The translations under genes and the position numbers were made by a program. Of a stretch of DNA of 44,910 bases, positions 15,535-24,625 are shown piece by piece. Within the stretch, counting starts at the first letter, position 1; each line of letters opens with the position of its first letter. Under the pieces are notes generated by a model. It was given only the letters and a program-made list of their open reading frames with translations. It did not search any database and was not told the DNA's origin. The DNA is from UMGS172 sp045546555. GTDB lineage: Bacteria > Bacillota > Clostridia > Oscillospirales > Acutalibacteraceae. The DNA lies in NCBI GenBank assembly GCA_045546555.1, contig JAZQCY010000031.1, forward strand, positions 1 to 44,910. Direction: 5' to 3'.

Positions 15535-16682
15535 TGATGAAAAAAATTGCTATTTTAGGCTCTACGGGCTCTATCGGAACACAGAGCCTTGACGTTGCAA
15601 GAAAGCACGGTTATGAGGTCACAGCACTTGTGGCCGGAAGCAATATAAAACTGCTCGAGCAGCAGATAAGAGAGTTTAAGCCTGCTTTGGCGGCCGTTAT
15701 GGATGAAGAAGCAGGAAAACAGCTTGCTTTAGCGGTCAAGGATACCGACACCAAGGTGACCTTTGGCCGTCAGGCGGTGGTGGACATTGCCGCCAACAAC
15801 TCGGCCGATATCGTTATAAACGCCATCGTCGGCATTGCGGGTCTTGAGCCCACACTTGCCGCAATAAATGCTAAAAAAGACATTGCTCTTGCCAACAAAG
15901 AGACCCTCGTTACGGGTGGCGACCTTGTCAAAAAGGCGATAAAGCAAAACGGCGTTAAGCTGTTGCCGGTCGACAGCGAGCATTCGGCCATTTTCCAATG
16001 CTTGCAGGGTGTGCCCAATGGCGCTTTGAAATCAATTTTGCTTACGGCATCGGGCGGCCCGTTTTTCGGAAAAACAAAAGATGAACTCAAAAATGTCACG
16101 GTGGCCCAGGCTTTAAAGCATCCCAACTGGACAATGGGTGCCAAGATCACCATTGACTCGGCCACCTTGATGAACAAGGGACTTGAGGTTATCGAGGCGG
16201 TGCATCTTTTTGATGTTTCGCCCGATGATATTACTGTGGTCGTGCATAGACAAAGCATAATCCATTCGGCGGTTGAGCTTTGTGACGGTGCGGTGATAGC
16301 ACAGCTCGGCACACCCGATATGCGCTTGCCGATCCAATATGCGCTGACCTACCCCGAGCGGTCGGACTGTCAGGCCGAGCGGCTTGACCTTTTCAAGGTC
16401 GGGACAATGACCTTTGACCGACCCGATACCGAGACCTTCCGTTGTCTGCCTGCCTGCATCAGTGCCATTCGTGAGGGCGGTTTAAAGCCTACGGCGGTCA
16501 ACGGTGCCAACGAGGCGGCAGTCAAGCTGTTCTTGGACGGTAAGATAGGCTTCTTGCAGATAGGCGAGCTGGTTGAAGCTGCACTCAAGGCTCAACCTAC
16601 AGTTGATTCGTTCACTTTAGACGACGTTCTGGCGGCCGATAAGGCGGCACGTCAGCTTGTATTCAATTTGGTAAAACAATAA
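15534..16682 (+). CDS. dxr: 1-deoxy-D-xylulose 5-phosphate reductoisomerase
   Basis: The 382-residue enzyme converts DXP to 2-C-methyl-D-erythritol 4-phosphate with NADPH, the committed step of the MEP isoprenoid pathway. The N-terminal NADPH loop G-S-T-G-S-I-G-T-Q-S-L-D is at about residues 9-20, A-L-A-N-K-E-T-L-V near 125 and the metal/substrate motif V-D-S-E-H-S-A-I-F near 150. Start is at one of two adjacent ATGs; the first overlaps the cdsA stop by one base. Together with ispG and uppS in the same cluster it supplies lipid carrier precursors. Confidence 0.96.
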   Translation: MMKKIAILGSTGSIGTQSLDVARKHGYEVTALVAGSNIKLLEQQIREFKPALAAVMDEEAGKQLALAVKDTDTKVTFGRQAVVDIAANNSADIVINAIVGIAGLEPTLAAINAKKDIALANKETLVTGGDLVKKAIKQNGVKLLPVDSEHSAIFQCLQGVPNGALKSILLTASGGPFFGKTKDELKNVTVAQALKHPNWTMGAKITIDSATLMNKGLEVIEAVHLFDVSPDDITVVVHRQSIIHSAVELCDGAVIAQLGTPDMRLPIQYALTYPERSDCQAERLDLFKVGTMTFDRPDTETFRCLPACISAIREGGLKPTAVNGANEAAVKLFLDGKIGFLQIGELVEAALKAQPTVDSFTLDDVLAADKAARQLVFNLVKQ

Positions 16683-16700
16683 TTTTCAGGTGGTAACAAA

Positions 16701-17765
16701 GTGCAATTACTCAGTGTTTTTTCGGCAATAGGAAACGTTTGGAGCGCAGTATGGCCTTATTTGGTGGCGATACTTTTGTTCCTTTTTATGATATTTATTC
16801 ATGAATTCGGTCATTTTATTGCCGCAAAGCTGATGGGTGTTCGTGTAAACGAATTTGCCATTGGCTTTGGCCCCACACTTTTCAAAAAGCAGGGCAAGGA
16901 GACCCTTTATGCCGTCCGCCTTGTTCCCTTCGGCGGATTTTGCGCAATGGAGGGTGAGGACGAGACCAGTGAGGACAGCAAGGCTTTTTGCAACAAAAAG
17001 GCGTGGAGAAGGCTTATTATTATTGTCGCAGGTGCGTTTATGAACCTCGTGTTCGGACTTATACTTGTAATGTGCACCTTGGCTCCTGCTGATCGATATA
17101 TCACCACCACGGTTCACAGCTTCCACGAGGAAAATGTGATGAGTCAGCAAAGCGGCTTAATGGCAGGTGACAGAATTATCGAGATAAACGGTCGTAGCAT
17201 CTACTCGATAAACGATTTGAGCTACTGCCTTTCCAATGTTGAGGGTGATACCCTTAAAATGACGGTTGAGCGTAACGGTGAGGACGTTCCCTTGGATGTT
17301 AAGTTCAACGCCGAAACGGTTGAGGGCATCAACTATGTTGATATCGACTTTTACCTTGATACCGAGGAAAAGACGGTTGGCACCTTCTTAAAGCAGTCGT
17401 TCACCCGAACTCTGTCATACGGCAGGGTGGTGTGGTTCTCGCTAATTGACCTTTTGACGGGTAAATACGGCATAAGTGCAATGTCGGGCCCCGTGGGTGT
17501 TACGGCGGCTATCGGCACCGTTGCCAAGCGTGGTCTTATGGATCTTTTGCCTATGATAGCGCTCATCACCATAAACCTCGGCGTGTTCAACCTTTTGCCC
17601 ATTCCTGCATTGGACGGCGGAAGGGCATTCTTCCTGATTATCGAAATGATAATCCGCCGACCTATCCCCAAAAAGTTTGAGGGTGTTGTTCATGCAGTCG
17701 GCTTGATACTTTTACTCGGACTTATAGCGTTGATAACAATAAAGGATATTGTAGGATTCTTTTAG
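16701..17765 (+). CDS. rseP: Site-2-type intramembrane zinc metalloprotease (RseP/RasP family)
   Basis: The 354-residue M50 protease cleaves membrane-embedded substrates such as anti-sigma factors and signal peptide remnants. The zinc motif H-E-F-G-H lies at residues 34-38 in the first transmembrane segment; a single PDZ domain spans about 140-220; N-L-L-P-I-P-A-L-D-G-G-R with the third zinc ligand is near 295. Starts with GTG, supported by AGGTGG eight bases upstream. The substrate in this organism is unknown. Confidence 0.94.
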   Translation: MQLLSVFSAIGNVWSAVWPYLVAILLFLFMIFIHEFGHFIAAKLMGVRVNEFAIGFGPTLFKKQGKETLYAVRLVPFGGFCAMEGEDETSEDSKAFCNKKAWRRLIIIVAGAFMNLVFGLILVMCTLAPADRYITTTVHSFHEENVMSQQSGLMAGDRIIEINGRSIYSINDLSYCLSNVEGDTLKMTVERNGEDVPLDVKFNAETVEGINYVDIDFYLDTEEKTVGTFLKQSFTRTLSYGRVVWFSLIDLLTGKYGISAMSGPVGVTAAIGTVAKRGLMDLLPMIALITINLGVFNLLPIPALDGGRAFFLIIEMIIRRPIPKKFEGVVHAVGLILLLGLIALITIKDIVGFF

Positions 17766-17777
17766 AGGGAGTGTTAA

Positions 17778-18833
17778 ATGATGTATACACACGACAAAAC
17801 CAAAACTGTATATGTCGGCAAGGTGAAGATCGGCGGTGGCAACCCCGTTTCGGTTCAATCCATGCTCAGCACTCCGTCGTATGATATTGAAAAAAGCGTT
17901 GCGCAGGCGGTGGCCTTGGAAAAAGCAGGCTGTGAAATAATCCGGGCCGCCATCCCGGATATGGATGCTGTAAAGCTCATTCCTGCGTTAAAGCAAGCGG
18001 TCAATGTACCCATTGTTGCAGACATTCATTTTGATTATCGTCTGGCACTCGAGTCGGTGGCCGCAGGTGTTGATAAAATACGCATAAACCCCGGAAACAT
18101 TGGTGATGAGGGCAGGGTAAAGCAGGTTGCAGATGCCTGCAGGGCCAAGAATATCCCTATTAGAATTGGGGTAAACTCAGGCTCGGTTGAAAAGGAGATA
18201 TTGGCAAAGCACGGTGCTCCCACAGCTGAAGCCTTGGTCGAAAGTGCTTTGTATCACGCATCACTCCTCGAAAAATTTGACTTTGATGATATTGTGCTGT
18301 CGATGAAATCGTCCACCGTGCCGACCATGTATGAGGCATACACTCTGGCGGCCGAAAGGTGTAATTATCCATTGCACGTCGGCGTTACCGAGGCAGGCAC
18401 CGAGAGAAGCGGAGTTATAGCCTCGGCGGCAGGCATCGGCGGACTTTTGCTCCGTGGAATTGGCGATACCATCCGTGTGTCCTTGACCGATGACCCCGTA
18501 AAGGAGGTCAGAGCCGCAAGGGATATTTTAAAGGCGGTTGGACTTCGCAAGGACGGTGTCAAGATAGTCTCCTGCCCGACCTGCGGAAGAACAAGAATAA
18601 ATTTGATAGAGCTTGCAAAAAAAGCAGAAGAATTACTTATGTCCCAAAAAAAGGATATAACCGTTGCTATAATGGGTTGTGTGGTCAACGGTCCCGGTGA
18701 GGCCAAGGAGGCCGACATCGGTATTGCAGGCGGTGACGGTTGCGGAATCATCTTCAAAAAGGGTGAGATTCTCCGCAAGGTTGCCGAAGATGAGCTGTTA
18801 AGCGAATTGATGAAGGAAATAGAAAAATTATAA
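17778..18833 (+). CDS. ispG: (E)-4-hydroxy-3-methylbut-2-enyl-diphosphate synthase (flavodoxin/ferredoxin)
   Basis: The 351-residue iron-sulfur enzyme carries out the penultimate step of the MEP pathway. The [4Fe-4S] ligands are visible in C-P-T-C-G-R-T near residue 260 and G-C-V-V-N-G-P-G-E-A near 295. The barrel shows V-A-D-I-H-F-D-Y and K-I-R-I-N-P-G-N-I-G. Twelve bases after rseP and 15 before polC. The frame starts with two ATG codons; AGAGGGAG precedes them. Confidence 0.96.
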   Translation: MMYTHDKTKTVYVGKVKIGGGNPVSVQSMLSTPSYDIEKSVAQAVALEKAGCEIIRAAIPDMDAVKLIPALKQAVNVPIVADIHFDYRLALESVAAGVDKIRINPGNIGDEGRVKQVADACRAKNIPIRIGVNSGSVEKEILAKHGAPTAEALVESALYHASLLEKFDFDDIVLSMKSSTVPTMYEAYTLAAERCNYPLHVGVTEAGTERSGVIASAAGIGGLLLRGIGDTIRVSLTDDPVKEVRAARDILKAVGLRKDGVKIVSCPTCGRTRINLIELAKKAEELLMSQKKDITVAIMGCVVNGPGEAKEADIGIAGGDGCGIIFKKGEILRKVAEDELLSELMKEIEKL

Positions 18834-18848
18834 AAACGGAGAATGAAA

Positions 18849-21800
18849 ATGGGTTTTCCAACCTTAAAAAGTGTTTTCGGCCCGTCGGTCGAAGGCTTTA
18901 AAGATGCAATTAAAGAGGGTAAGCTTGAACGCTGTGAGGTAAGCACCGAGGGAAGGTCACTCACGGCTTGGGGCTATTTTACCGAATACATAACCCGTGC
19001 CGAGGTGTATGAGGTCTGTGAGGCCTTGAGAAACAGCCTTTCTTTGCACGGTGTCAAGCTGAATGTTCGCTTCCCCAAGGAGTGCTATTCTGCCTTGGCG
19101 GCGGAGGATATAGCTTTGGAGCTTCGTGCATCCAACGTTATGCTCAACGGATATTTCAACGGTGCCGAGTTTAACGTATGTGACGGTGCCGATAAAAACT
19201 CATGCACTAACATCACACTCAAATTCGGCGGCATGGAAACCATAAAGGAATGTGATTTTGAGCGTCAGTTCGGCGCAATTATTGCACAACGCTTTGGCAT
19301 TGAGACCCAATTGGGCTTTGACGGTCAGCTTGAGGAGGTCGAAATGGTGGCCCCCGAGTACCATCAGGAGCCGGTTAATTATTCTGCTCCCGAGCCTAAA
19401 TCCGCACCCCAACAGAGCTTCGGCGGCGGATATGAAAGACGCTCGGTCGAGCGTAAGCCGCAGGAGCCCAAAAAGGTCACAGGCCTGCTTATCCCCGAGG
19501 ATGCACCCATTATTGCCGATTCGGTCACGCAGATCTTCGGCAAAAAGATACACGGTGCTTTGATCCCGCTGTCGCAGATCAGCCCCGATGAGGATGAGAG
19601 CCTTGTTTGGGGTGAGATCTTCTTTTCCGAGATCGTTCCCACCAAGAGCGGAAAGGGTCAACGTGTCAAATTTCAAATGTATGACGGCACCAACTCAGTC
19701 ACCGTCAAGACGGTCATCGGCAATCAGTATGCCGATATCTTCAGCGATGAGCTGAAAAAGGGTAAATGCGTCATCGCCCACGGTAAATATCAGATGGACG
19801 ATTGGGAAAAGGACTACTGTCTTGACCTTGACGGTCTTGCCACCGTCAAGAAAAAGGGAGATAAGACCGATACAGCAGAGGAAAAGCGAATCGAGCTTCA
19901 CATGCACACAAGTATGTCGCAGATGGATGCCGTTTCTCCCGTTAAGGATATCGTCAAGCGTGCCTTCAAGTGGGGGCACAAGGCGGTCGCCATCACCGAC
20001 CACGGCGTTGTGCAGGCCTTCCCCGATGCCATGAGCGCCTATGATGACATTATGTCGGATAACGAGGGCGCCGATTTCAAGATAATCTACGGTGTTGAGG
20101 ATTATTTTGTCAATGATATCGACGGCCAAGAATTGACAGGCGGTATCGACGGCGGTGTTGATTCCACCACTTTGACCCGTTATCACCAGATAATACTTGT
20201 TAAAAACCAGGCGGGATTGAAAAATCTTTACCGTCTTATTTCCTTTTCCAACCTGAACTATTATCTCAAAACATACAATAAGGCTAACCCTCAAAAACCC
20301 CGTCCTGCAAGACCGCTGTTGCCCAAGAGTGTTATAAACAAGTACCGTGAAGGACTTATTATCGGCAGTGCGTGTGAGCAGGGTGAGATATTCCGTGCTA
20401 TTCTGGACGGCAAGTCAGAGGAAGAAATTTTGAAGCTTGCCGAGTTTTACGATTACCTTGAAATTCAGCCGAGAGGCAACAATATGTTTATGCTTCGCAA
20501 CGGCACGGTTAATTCCGAAAAGGAGCTGCTTGATTTTAACCGCCGCATAATTGAAATTGCCGACAAGCTGGGTAAACCTGTTGTTGCAACGGGTGACGTG
20601 CACTTCCTTGACCCCGAGGATGCCAAGCTTCGTACCATTCTTATGGCGGGTCAGGGCTTCTCGGATGCCGAGGATCAGGCACCGCTGTACTTCAAAACAA
20701 CCGACGAAATGTTGGAGGAGTTTTCCTATCTTGGCGACAGGGCTAAAGAGGTCGTTATCGACAACCCTCAAAAAATCGCCGATATGGTGGAGCCAAACGT
20801 CCGTGCGGTCCCAAGCGGAAACTATCCGCCTAAAATTGAGGGCTCGGACGATATCTTGACCGAAAAATGCTACCGACGTGCACACGAGATCTACGGTGAT
20901 CCGTTGCCCGATGTTGTTAAAGAACGCCTTGAGCGTGAGCTTGATTCCATCATTCGCCACGGCTTCTCGGTTATGTACGTTACCGCGCAGAAGCTGGTTG
21001 AGTATTCCGAAAGCAAGGGATACCTGGTCGGCTCCCGTGGATCGGTCGGCTCGTCCTTTGCCGCCACTATGAACGGTATTTCGGAGGTCAACCCCTTGGT
21101 GCCGCACTATGTCTGCCCCAAGTGCAAGCATTCCGAGTTTATTACCGACGGTAGTGTCGGTTCGGGCTTTGACCTGCCGCCTAAAAAGTGTCCCGAATGC
21201 GGTGAGGACTATAACCGTGACGGACACGATATCCCGTTCGAGACCTTCCTTGGCTTCGACGGCGATAAGGTTCCCGATATTGATCAGAACTTCTCGGGCG
21301 AGGTTCAGCCCTTTGTCCATAAATATACCGAAGAATTGTTCGGGCCCGAAAACGTTTTCAAGGCAGGCACCATTGCTACCGTTGCCGAAAAAACCGCCTT
21401 CGGTTATGTCAAGCACTATGCCGAGGACTACGGTATTACCATGAACAAGGCCGAGGAGGCCCGTCTTGCCGCCGCCATTGAAGGTGCGGCCGTCAAGCGT
21501 ACCACGGGTCAGCACCCCGGCGGAATGGTCGTTGTCCCAAGGGAAATGGAGGTCTACGACTTCTGTCCCGTTCAGCACCCTGCCGACAAGGTCGATTCCG
21601 ATATGATCACCACCCACTTCGATTTCCATAAGATACACGATAATATTCTGAAGCTTGACGAGCTCGGACACGATGTGCCGACCATTTACAAGTATCTTGA
21701 GGAAAATACGGGTATCCCCGTTTTGAAGGTCTCGATGAGTGACCCCGAGGTTATGAGCCTGTTCCTGTCGCCCGATTCCTTGGGCGTTACCGAGAACGAT

Positions 21801-22709
21801 ATCTTCTCCAAAACGGGAACCTACGCTCTGCCCGAGCTTGGTACAAAATTCGTCCGTGATATGTTGGTCGAATCCAAGCCCAAGACCTTCTCCGACCTGT
21901 TGCAGATTTCGGGTCTGTCCCACGGAACCGATGTTTGGATAGGCAATGCGCAGGAGCTTATCAAGCAGAATATCTGCACCATTTCCGAGGTTATCGGAAC
22001 CCGTGATAACATTATGACCTACCTCATTTATAAAGGTGTTCCCAAGAAGATGGCCTTCAAAATTATGGAGATCGTCCGTAAAGGCAAGGCCAAAAAGCTC
22101 TTGACCGAGGAGCATCTGCAGGCAATGAGGGACAACAACGTGCCCGAGTGGTATATCGACTCCTGCTATAAGATCAAGTACATGTTCCCCAAGGCTCACG
22201 CCGCCGCATATATGATTGCCGCTCTGCGCCTTGGCTGGTACAAGGTTCACAAGCCGGTTGAGTTCTATTGCGCTTATTTCACCGTCCGGTCGGAGGATAT
22301 CGAGGTTGAAACCTTGTTAGCCGGTCAAAATGCCGTTAAAAAGCGTATTAACGACATCAAGCTGATGGGCAACGCCGCAGGCGTTAAGGAAAAAAGCATA
22401 CTCGATAACCTGCTTATTTTCAACGAAATGATGTCGAGAGGTATTGAAATTCTGCCGATAGATCTGAGAAAATCGCACTCAAGGAAATTCCTTGTGGAGG
22501 ACGGCAAAATGCGTCTGCCGATAGGAGTTTTGCCCGGTGTCGGTGAAAAGGCCGCCGCCGATATTCAAAAAGCAATGGATGAGGGCAACTTCTTGTCCAT
22601 TGACGACCTGCAGATCGAATCGGGCGTTTCCAAGACCGTCATTGAGAAACTAAAAGCAGTCGGTGCGTTGAGCTTTTTGCCCGACACCAACCAGATGACG
22701 CTGTTTTAA
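18849..22709 (+). CDS. polC: DNA polymerase III alpha subunit, PolC type, lacking the exonuclease domain
   Basis: A 1286-residue replicative polymerase. Domains in order: N-terminal region (1-190), OB fold (about 215-335), PHP domain first part (347-420, starting R-I-E-L-H-M-H-T-S), PHP second part, then palm, thumb, zinc region (C-P-K-C...C-P-E-C, about 757-790), catalytic aspartates D810 and D812 in P-D-I-D-x-N-F-S-G-E, fingers and C-terminal domain. In Bacillus subtilis PolC a DEDDh 3'-5' exonuclease of about 170 residues is inserted in PHP, beginning near F-D-V-E-T-T-G. Here the chain runs from Y-G-V-E-D-Y-F-V-N-D directly to Y-H-Q-I-I-L-V-K-N, and no exonuclease motif occurs anywhere. 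The shortfall from the usual 1430-1450 residues matches that domain. The frame is intact, so this is not a broken gene. Start at 18849 is preferred to 18843 by spacing from GGAG. Confidence 0.95.
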   Translation: MGFPTLKSVFGPSVEGFKDAIKEGKLERCEVSTEGRSLTAWGYFTEYITRAEVYEVCEALRNSLSLHGVKLNVRFPKECYSALAAEDIALELRASNVMLNGYFNGAEFNVCDGADKNSCTNITLKFGGMETIKECDFERQFGAIIAQRFGIETQLGFDGQLEEVEMVAPEYHQEPVNYSAPEPKSAPQQSFGGGYERRSVERKPQEPKKVTGLLIPEDAPIIADSVTQIFGKKIHGALIPLSQISPDEDESLVWGEIFFSEIVPTKSGKGQRVKFQMYDGTNSVTVKTVIGNQYADIFSDELKKGKCVIAHGKYQMDDWEKDYCLDLDGLATVKKKGDKTDTAEEKRIELHMHTSMSQMDAVSPVKDIVKRAFKWGHKAVAITDHGVVQAFPDAMSAYDDIMSDNEGADFKIIYGVEDYFVNDIDGQELTGGIDGGVDSTTLTRYHQIILVKNQAGLKNLYRLISFSNLNYYLKTYNKANPQKPRPARPLLPKSVINKYREGLIIGSACEQGEIFRAILDGKSEEEILKLAEFYDYLEIQPRGNNMFMLRNGTVNSEKELLDFNRRIIEIADKLGKPVVATGDVHFLDPEDAKLRTILMAGQGFSDAEDQAPLYFKTTDEMLEEFSYLGDRAKEVVIDNPQKIADMVEPNVRAVPSGNYPPKIEGSDDILTEKCYRRAHEIYGDPLPDVVKERLERELDSIIRHGFSVMYVTAQKLVEYSESKGYLVGSRGSVGSSFAATMNGISEVNPLVPHYVCPKCKHSEFITDGSVGSGFDLPPKKCPECGEDYNRDGHDIPFETFLGFDGDKVPDIDQNFSGEVQPFVHKYTEELFGPENVFKAGTIATVAEKTAFGYVKHYAEDYGITMNKAEEARLAAAIEGAAVKRTTGQHPGGMVVVPREMEVYDFCPVQHPADKVDSDMITTHFDFHKIHDNILKLDELGHDVPTIYKYLEENTGIPVLKVSMSDPEVMSLFLSPDSLGVTENDIFSKTGTYALPELGTKFVRDMLVESKPKTFSDLLQISGLSHGTDVWIGNAQELIKQNICTISEVIGTRDNIMTYLIYKGVPKKMAFKIMEIVRKGKAKKLLTEEHLQAMRDNNVPEWYIDSCYKIKYMFPKAHAAAYMIAALRLGWYKVHKPVEFYCAYFTVRSEDIEVETLLAGQNAVKKRINDIKLMGNAAGVKEKSILDNLLIFNEMMSRGIEILPIDLRKSHSRKFLVEDGKMRLPIGVLPGVGEKAAADIQKAMDEGNFLSIDDLQIESGVSKTVIEKLKAVGALSFLPDTNQMTLF

Positions 22710-22720
22710 CGAGGTGCAGA

Positions 22721-23287
22721 ATGTATAACGAATATTTTGTGCCGTACCCCACCATCGAGACCGACCGTCTTATTATCCGAATGGTCAAGAAAAAGGACGC
22801 CGAGGACCTTTTTGAGCTTTGCCGCCGCCCCGAAACATCACAGTTTTCGCTTTGGAGTCCGCATCAGTCGTTGGCTGAAACCAAGGATTTCATCAGCTAT
22901 CAGCTTTCACGTTACCGCAAAAGAGAGTGTATGTTTTTTGTGGTGGAGGAAAAGGCTTCGGGTCGTGTTATCGGCACCTGCAGTTATGTTTCAATGGATT
23001 CGGACTACAAAATTGCCGAGATCGGCTACAGCGTTTTGAGCGACCTTTGGAATCTTGGGCTTGCCACCGAAATTGCCGATGCTTTGATGGGCTACGCCTT
23101 CAACCGCATCGGGGTGCAAAGGGTGTTTGCAAGGGTCCTGCCGCAAAACACCGCATCCCAACGTGTGCTGTTAAAATTGGGAATGGAATACGAGGGCTGT
23201 GCCAAAAAGGGGTATTATTTTAACGGCCGTGTCAACGACGTTTATACCTACGGCATAACCGATGAGGACTATTTTAACGGGAGATAA
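22721..23287 (+). CDS. GNAT-family N-acetyltransferase (RimJ/RimL-like)
   Basis: The 188-residue protein opens with the typical I-E-T-D-R-L-I-I-R strand and has the acetyl-CoA-binding region with L-G-L-A-T-E-I-A-D-A-L near residue 115, then the N-x-A-S-Q-R-V-L-L-K-L-G-M-E-Y-E-G segment near 145-160 typical of the Acetyltransf_3 group. Substrate unknown; members acetylate ribosomal proteins, other N-termini or small amines. A ribosome binding site (CGAGGTG) lies 11 bases after polC, and luxS starts two bases after it. Confidence 0.9.
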   Translation: MYNEYFVPYPTIETDRLIIRMVKKKDAEDLFELCRRPETSQFSLWSPHQSLAETKDFISYQLSRYRKRECMFFVVEEKASGRVIGTCSYVSMDSDYKIAEIGYSVLSDLWNLGLATEIADALMGYAFNRIGVQRVFARVLPQNTASQRVLLKLGMEYEGCAKKGYYFNGRVNDVYTYGITDEDYFNGR

Positions 23288-23289
23288 TT

Positions 23290-23742
23290 ATGGAAAGAAT
23301 AGCAAGCTTTGAGGTCAATCACGACGTTTTACAGCGTGGACTTTACACCTCACGTGTTGACGGTGACATTACGACCTATGATATAAGAATGAAGCTGCCC
23401 AACAAGGGTAACTATCTTAACAATCCTGCAATGCATACTGTGGAGCATATCGTTGCCACCTTTGTCAGAAACAGTTGCTTTAAGGACAGGATAATCTATT
23501 TTGGCCCTATGGGTTGCCGCACGGGGTTCTATCTTCTGACCCGTGATATCGACCCTAAGGACGTTATCGACCTTGTGCGTGATGCGTTCGTATTTTTGCG
23601 TGACTATAAGGGCGATATTCCCGGCGTTTCGTCTATAGAATGCGGAAATTATCTTGAACACGACCTTGCCGATGCCAAAAAAGAGGCCGCAGAGTATATC
23701 CCCGTGCTTGATGGATATACCGTTGAGCAGTTGAAGTATTGA
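23290..23742 (+). CDS. luxS: S-ribosylhomocysteine lyase (autoinducer-2 synthesis)
   Basis: The 150-residue metalloenzyme cleaves S-ribosylhomocysteine to homocysteine and DPD, the precursor of AI-2. The metal ligands are in H49-T-V-E-H53 and in I-E-C118-G-N-Y; G-P-M-G-C-R-T-G-F-Y contains the catalytic cysteine region. Length is normal for LuxS. It sits between a GNAT gene and an SGNH hydrolase gene with gaps of 2 and 10 bases, so it is likely read with them. Its usual partner, the SAH nucleosidase, is not in the window. Confidence 0.95.
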   Translation: MERIASFEVNHDVLQRGLYTSRVDGDITTYDIRMKLPNKGNYLNNPAMHTVEHIVATFVRNSCFKDRIIYFGPMGCRTGFYLLTRDIDPKDVIDLVRDAFVFLRDYKGDIPGVSSIECGNYLEHDLADAKKEAAEYIPVLDGYTVEQLKY

Positions 23743-23752
23743 GGCAAAATTT

Positions 23753-24436
23753 ATGAAAAACTGGTTGAAAAAGCTTGTAAGCGGAGAAAAGACCGTTATC
23801 GTTGCGCTGGGTGACAGCGTTACCGCAGGTTATTTCAAGTCGGGGACAGAGTTTCACAGTGAAAAGGACCACTCAGCCGTGTATCATCAGGTGCTTGGTG
23901 AAAAGCTCCGTTCTCTTATAAAGAATGCCGACCTTGAGGTCATAAATGCAGGTGTCGGCGGTGAGACCTCAGGTGCAGGACTTTTGCGCTTTGATGCCGA
24001 CGTTGCCGCCAAAAAGCCCGACCTTTGCATTGTCTGCTGGGGCTTGAATGATGTCAACGGCACGGTTGAAAACTATCGCAAAAACCTTGCTGAGACCTTT
24101 GAAAGGGTAAAGTCCTTGGGCGCAGATGCCGTTTTTATGACCCCCAATATGCTCAACACCCGTGTTTCGCCCAACACCGCCGAGGTGCATTTAAACTATG
24201 CCGCCAAGACGGCCGATATCCAGCTTTCGGGCAAGATGGATGCATTTATGGAGGCTGCACGTGAGGTTGCTTCAGAGCACGGTGTCCCCGTGTGCGATTG
24301 CTACAAAAAGTGGAAAGCTATGTATGATATGGGTATTGATACCGATGCTTTGCTGGCAAATTGCATCAATCACCCCACCCGTGAAATGCACGTTTTCTTT
24401 GCCGAGTGCCTTTTGGAAACACTGCTTTTCGGATAA
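23753..24436 (+). CDS. SGNH/GDSL-family hydrolase
   Basis: The 227-residue protein has the four SGNH blocks: A-L-G-D-S-V-T-A-G (Ser, about residue 22), G-V-G-G-E-T (Gly), W-G-L-N-D-V (Asn) and a C-terminal N-H-P-T-R-E-M-H (His, about 206). The residue three before the catalytic His is Asn-adjacent rather than the usual D-x-x-H, which is seen in other members of this subgroup. No signal peptide is present, so a cytosolic esterase or lysophospholipase/acetylesterase is likely. It ends the luxS group. Substrate unknown. Confidence 0.88.
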   Translation: MKNWLKKLVSGEKTVIVALGDSVTAGYFKSGTEFHSEKDHSAVYHQVLGEKLRSLIKNADLEVINAGVGGETSGAGLLRFDADVAAKKPDLCIVCWGLNDVNGTVENYRKNLAETFERVKSLGADAVFMTPNMLNTRVSPNTAEVHLNYAAKTADIQLSGKMDAFMEAAREVASEHGVPVCDCYKKWKAMYDMGIDTDALLANCINHPTREMHVFFAECLLETLLFG

Positions 24437-24473
24437 TTTTTGTTAAAGTTGACATAATATTGCCTAAATTCAC

Positions 24474-24507
24474 AAGCCTTATGACCGTTTATTTGGTCAT
24501 AAGGCTT
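24474..24507. terminator. 13-bp perfect hairpin after the SGNH hydrolase gene
   Basis: AAGCCTTATGACC / GGTCATAAGGCTT with an 8-base loop. It lacks a T run on either strand, so it may act as a 3'-end stabiliser or a factor-dependent stop rather than a classical terminator. Confidence 0.5.
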
Positions 24508-24544
24508 AAAAATTACAATTTTGAAACATTTTTGAAGAAAAAGG

Positions 24545-24602
24545 TTGCAATTTTGTAATATTTGTGTATAATAGTCATTGTGATTTGTTACAATGTTGTA
24601 AC
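24545..24602 (+). promoter_or_regulatory. Promoter of the M23 peptidase gene with two WalR-like boxes
   Basis: TTGCAA (24545-24550), 16 bases, TATAAT (24567-24572). A direct repeat TGTTAC-5-TGTAAC at 24586-24602 fits the WalR consensus TGTWAH-N5-TGTWAH in all 12 positions, and TGTAAT-5-TGTATA at 24554-24570 fits in 11. The promoter is well supported; WalR binding is inference. Confidence 0.55.
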
Positions 24603-24625
24603 TATTATATTGTAAAGGTGATTGT

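Noticed and set aside
20415..22250. 611-codon open frame on the minus strand
   Set aside because: It is wholly antisense to polC, in a codon-biased region where the complementary frame stays open; it has no ribosome binding site and no recognisable domain.
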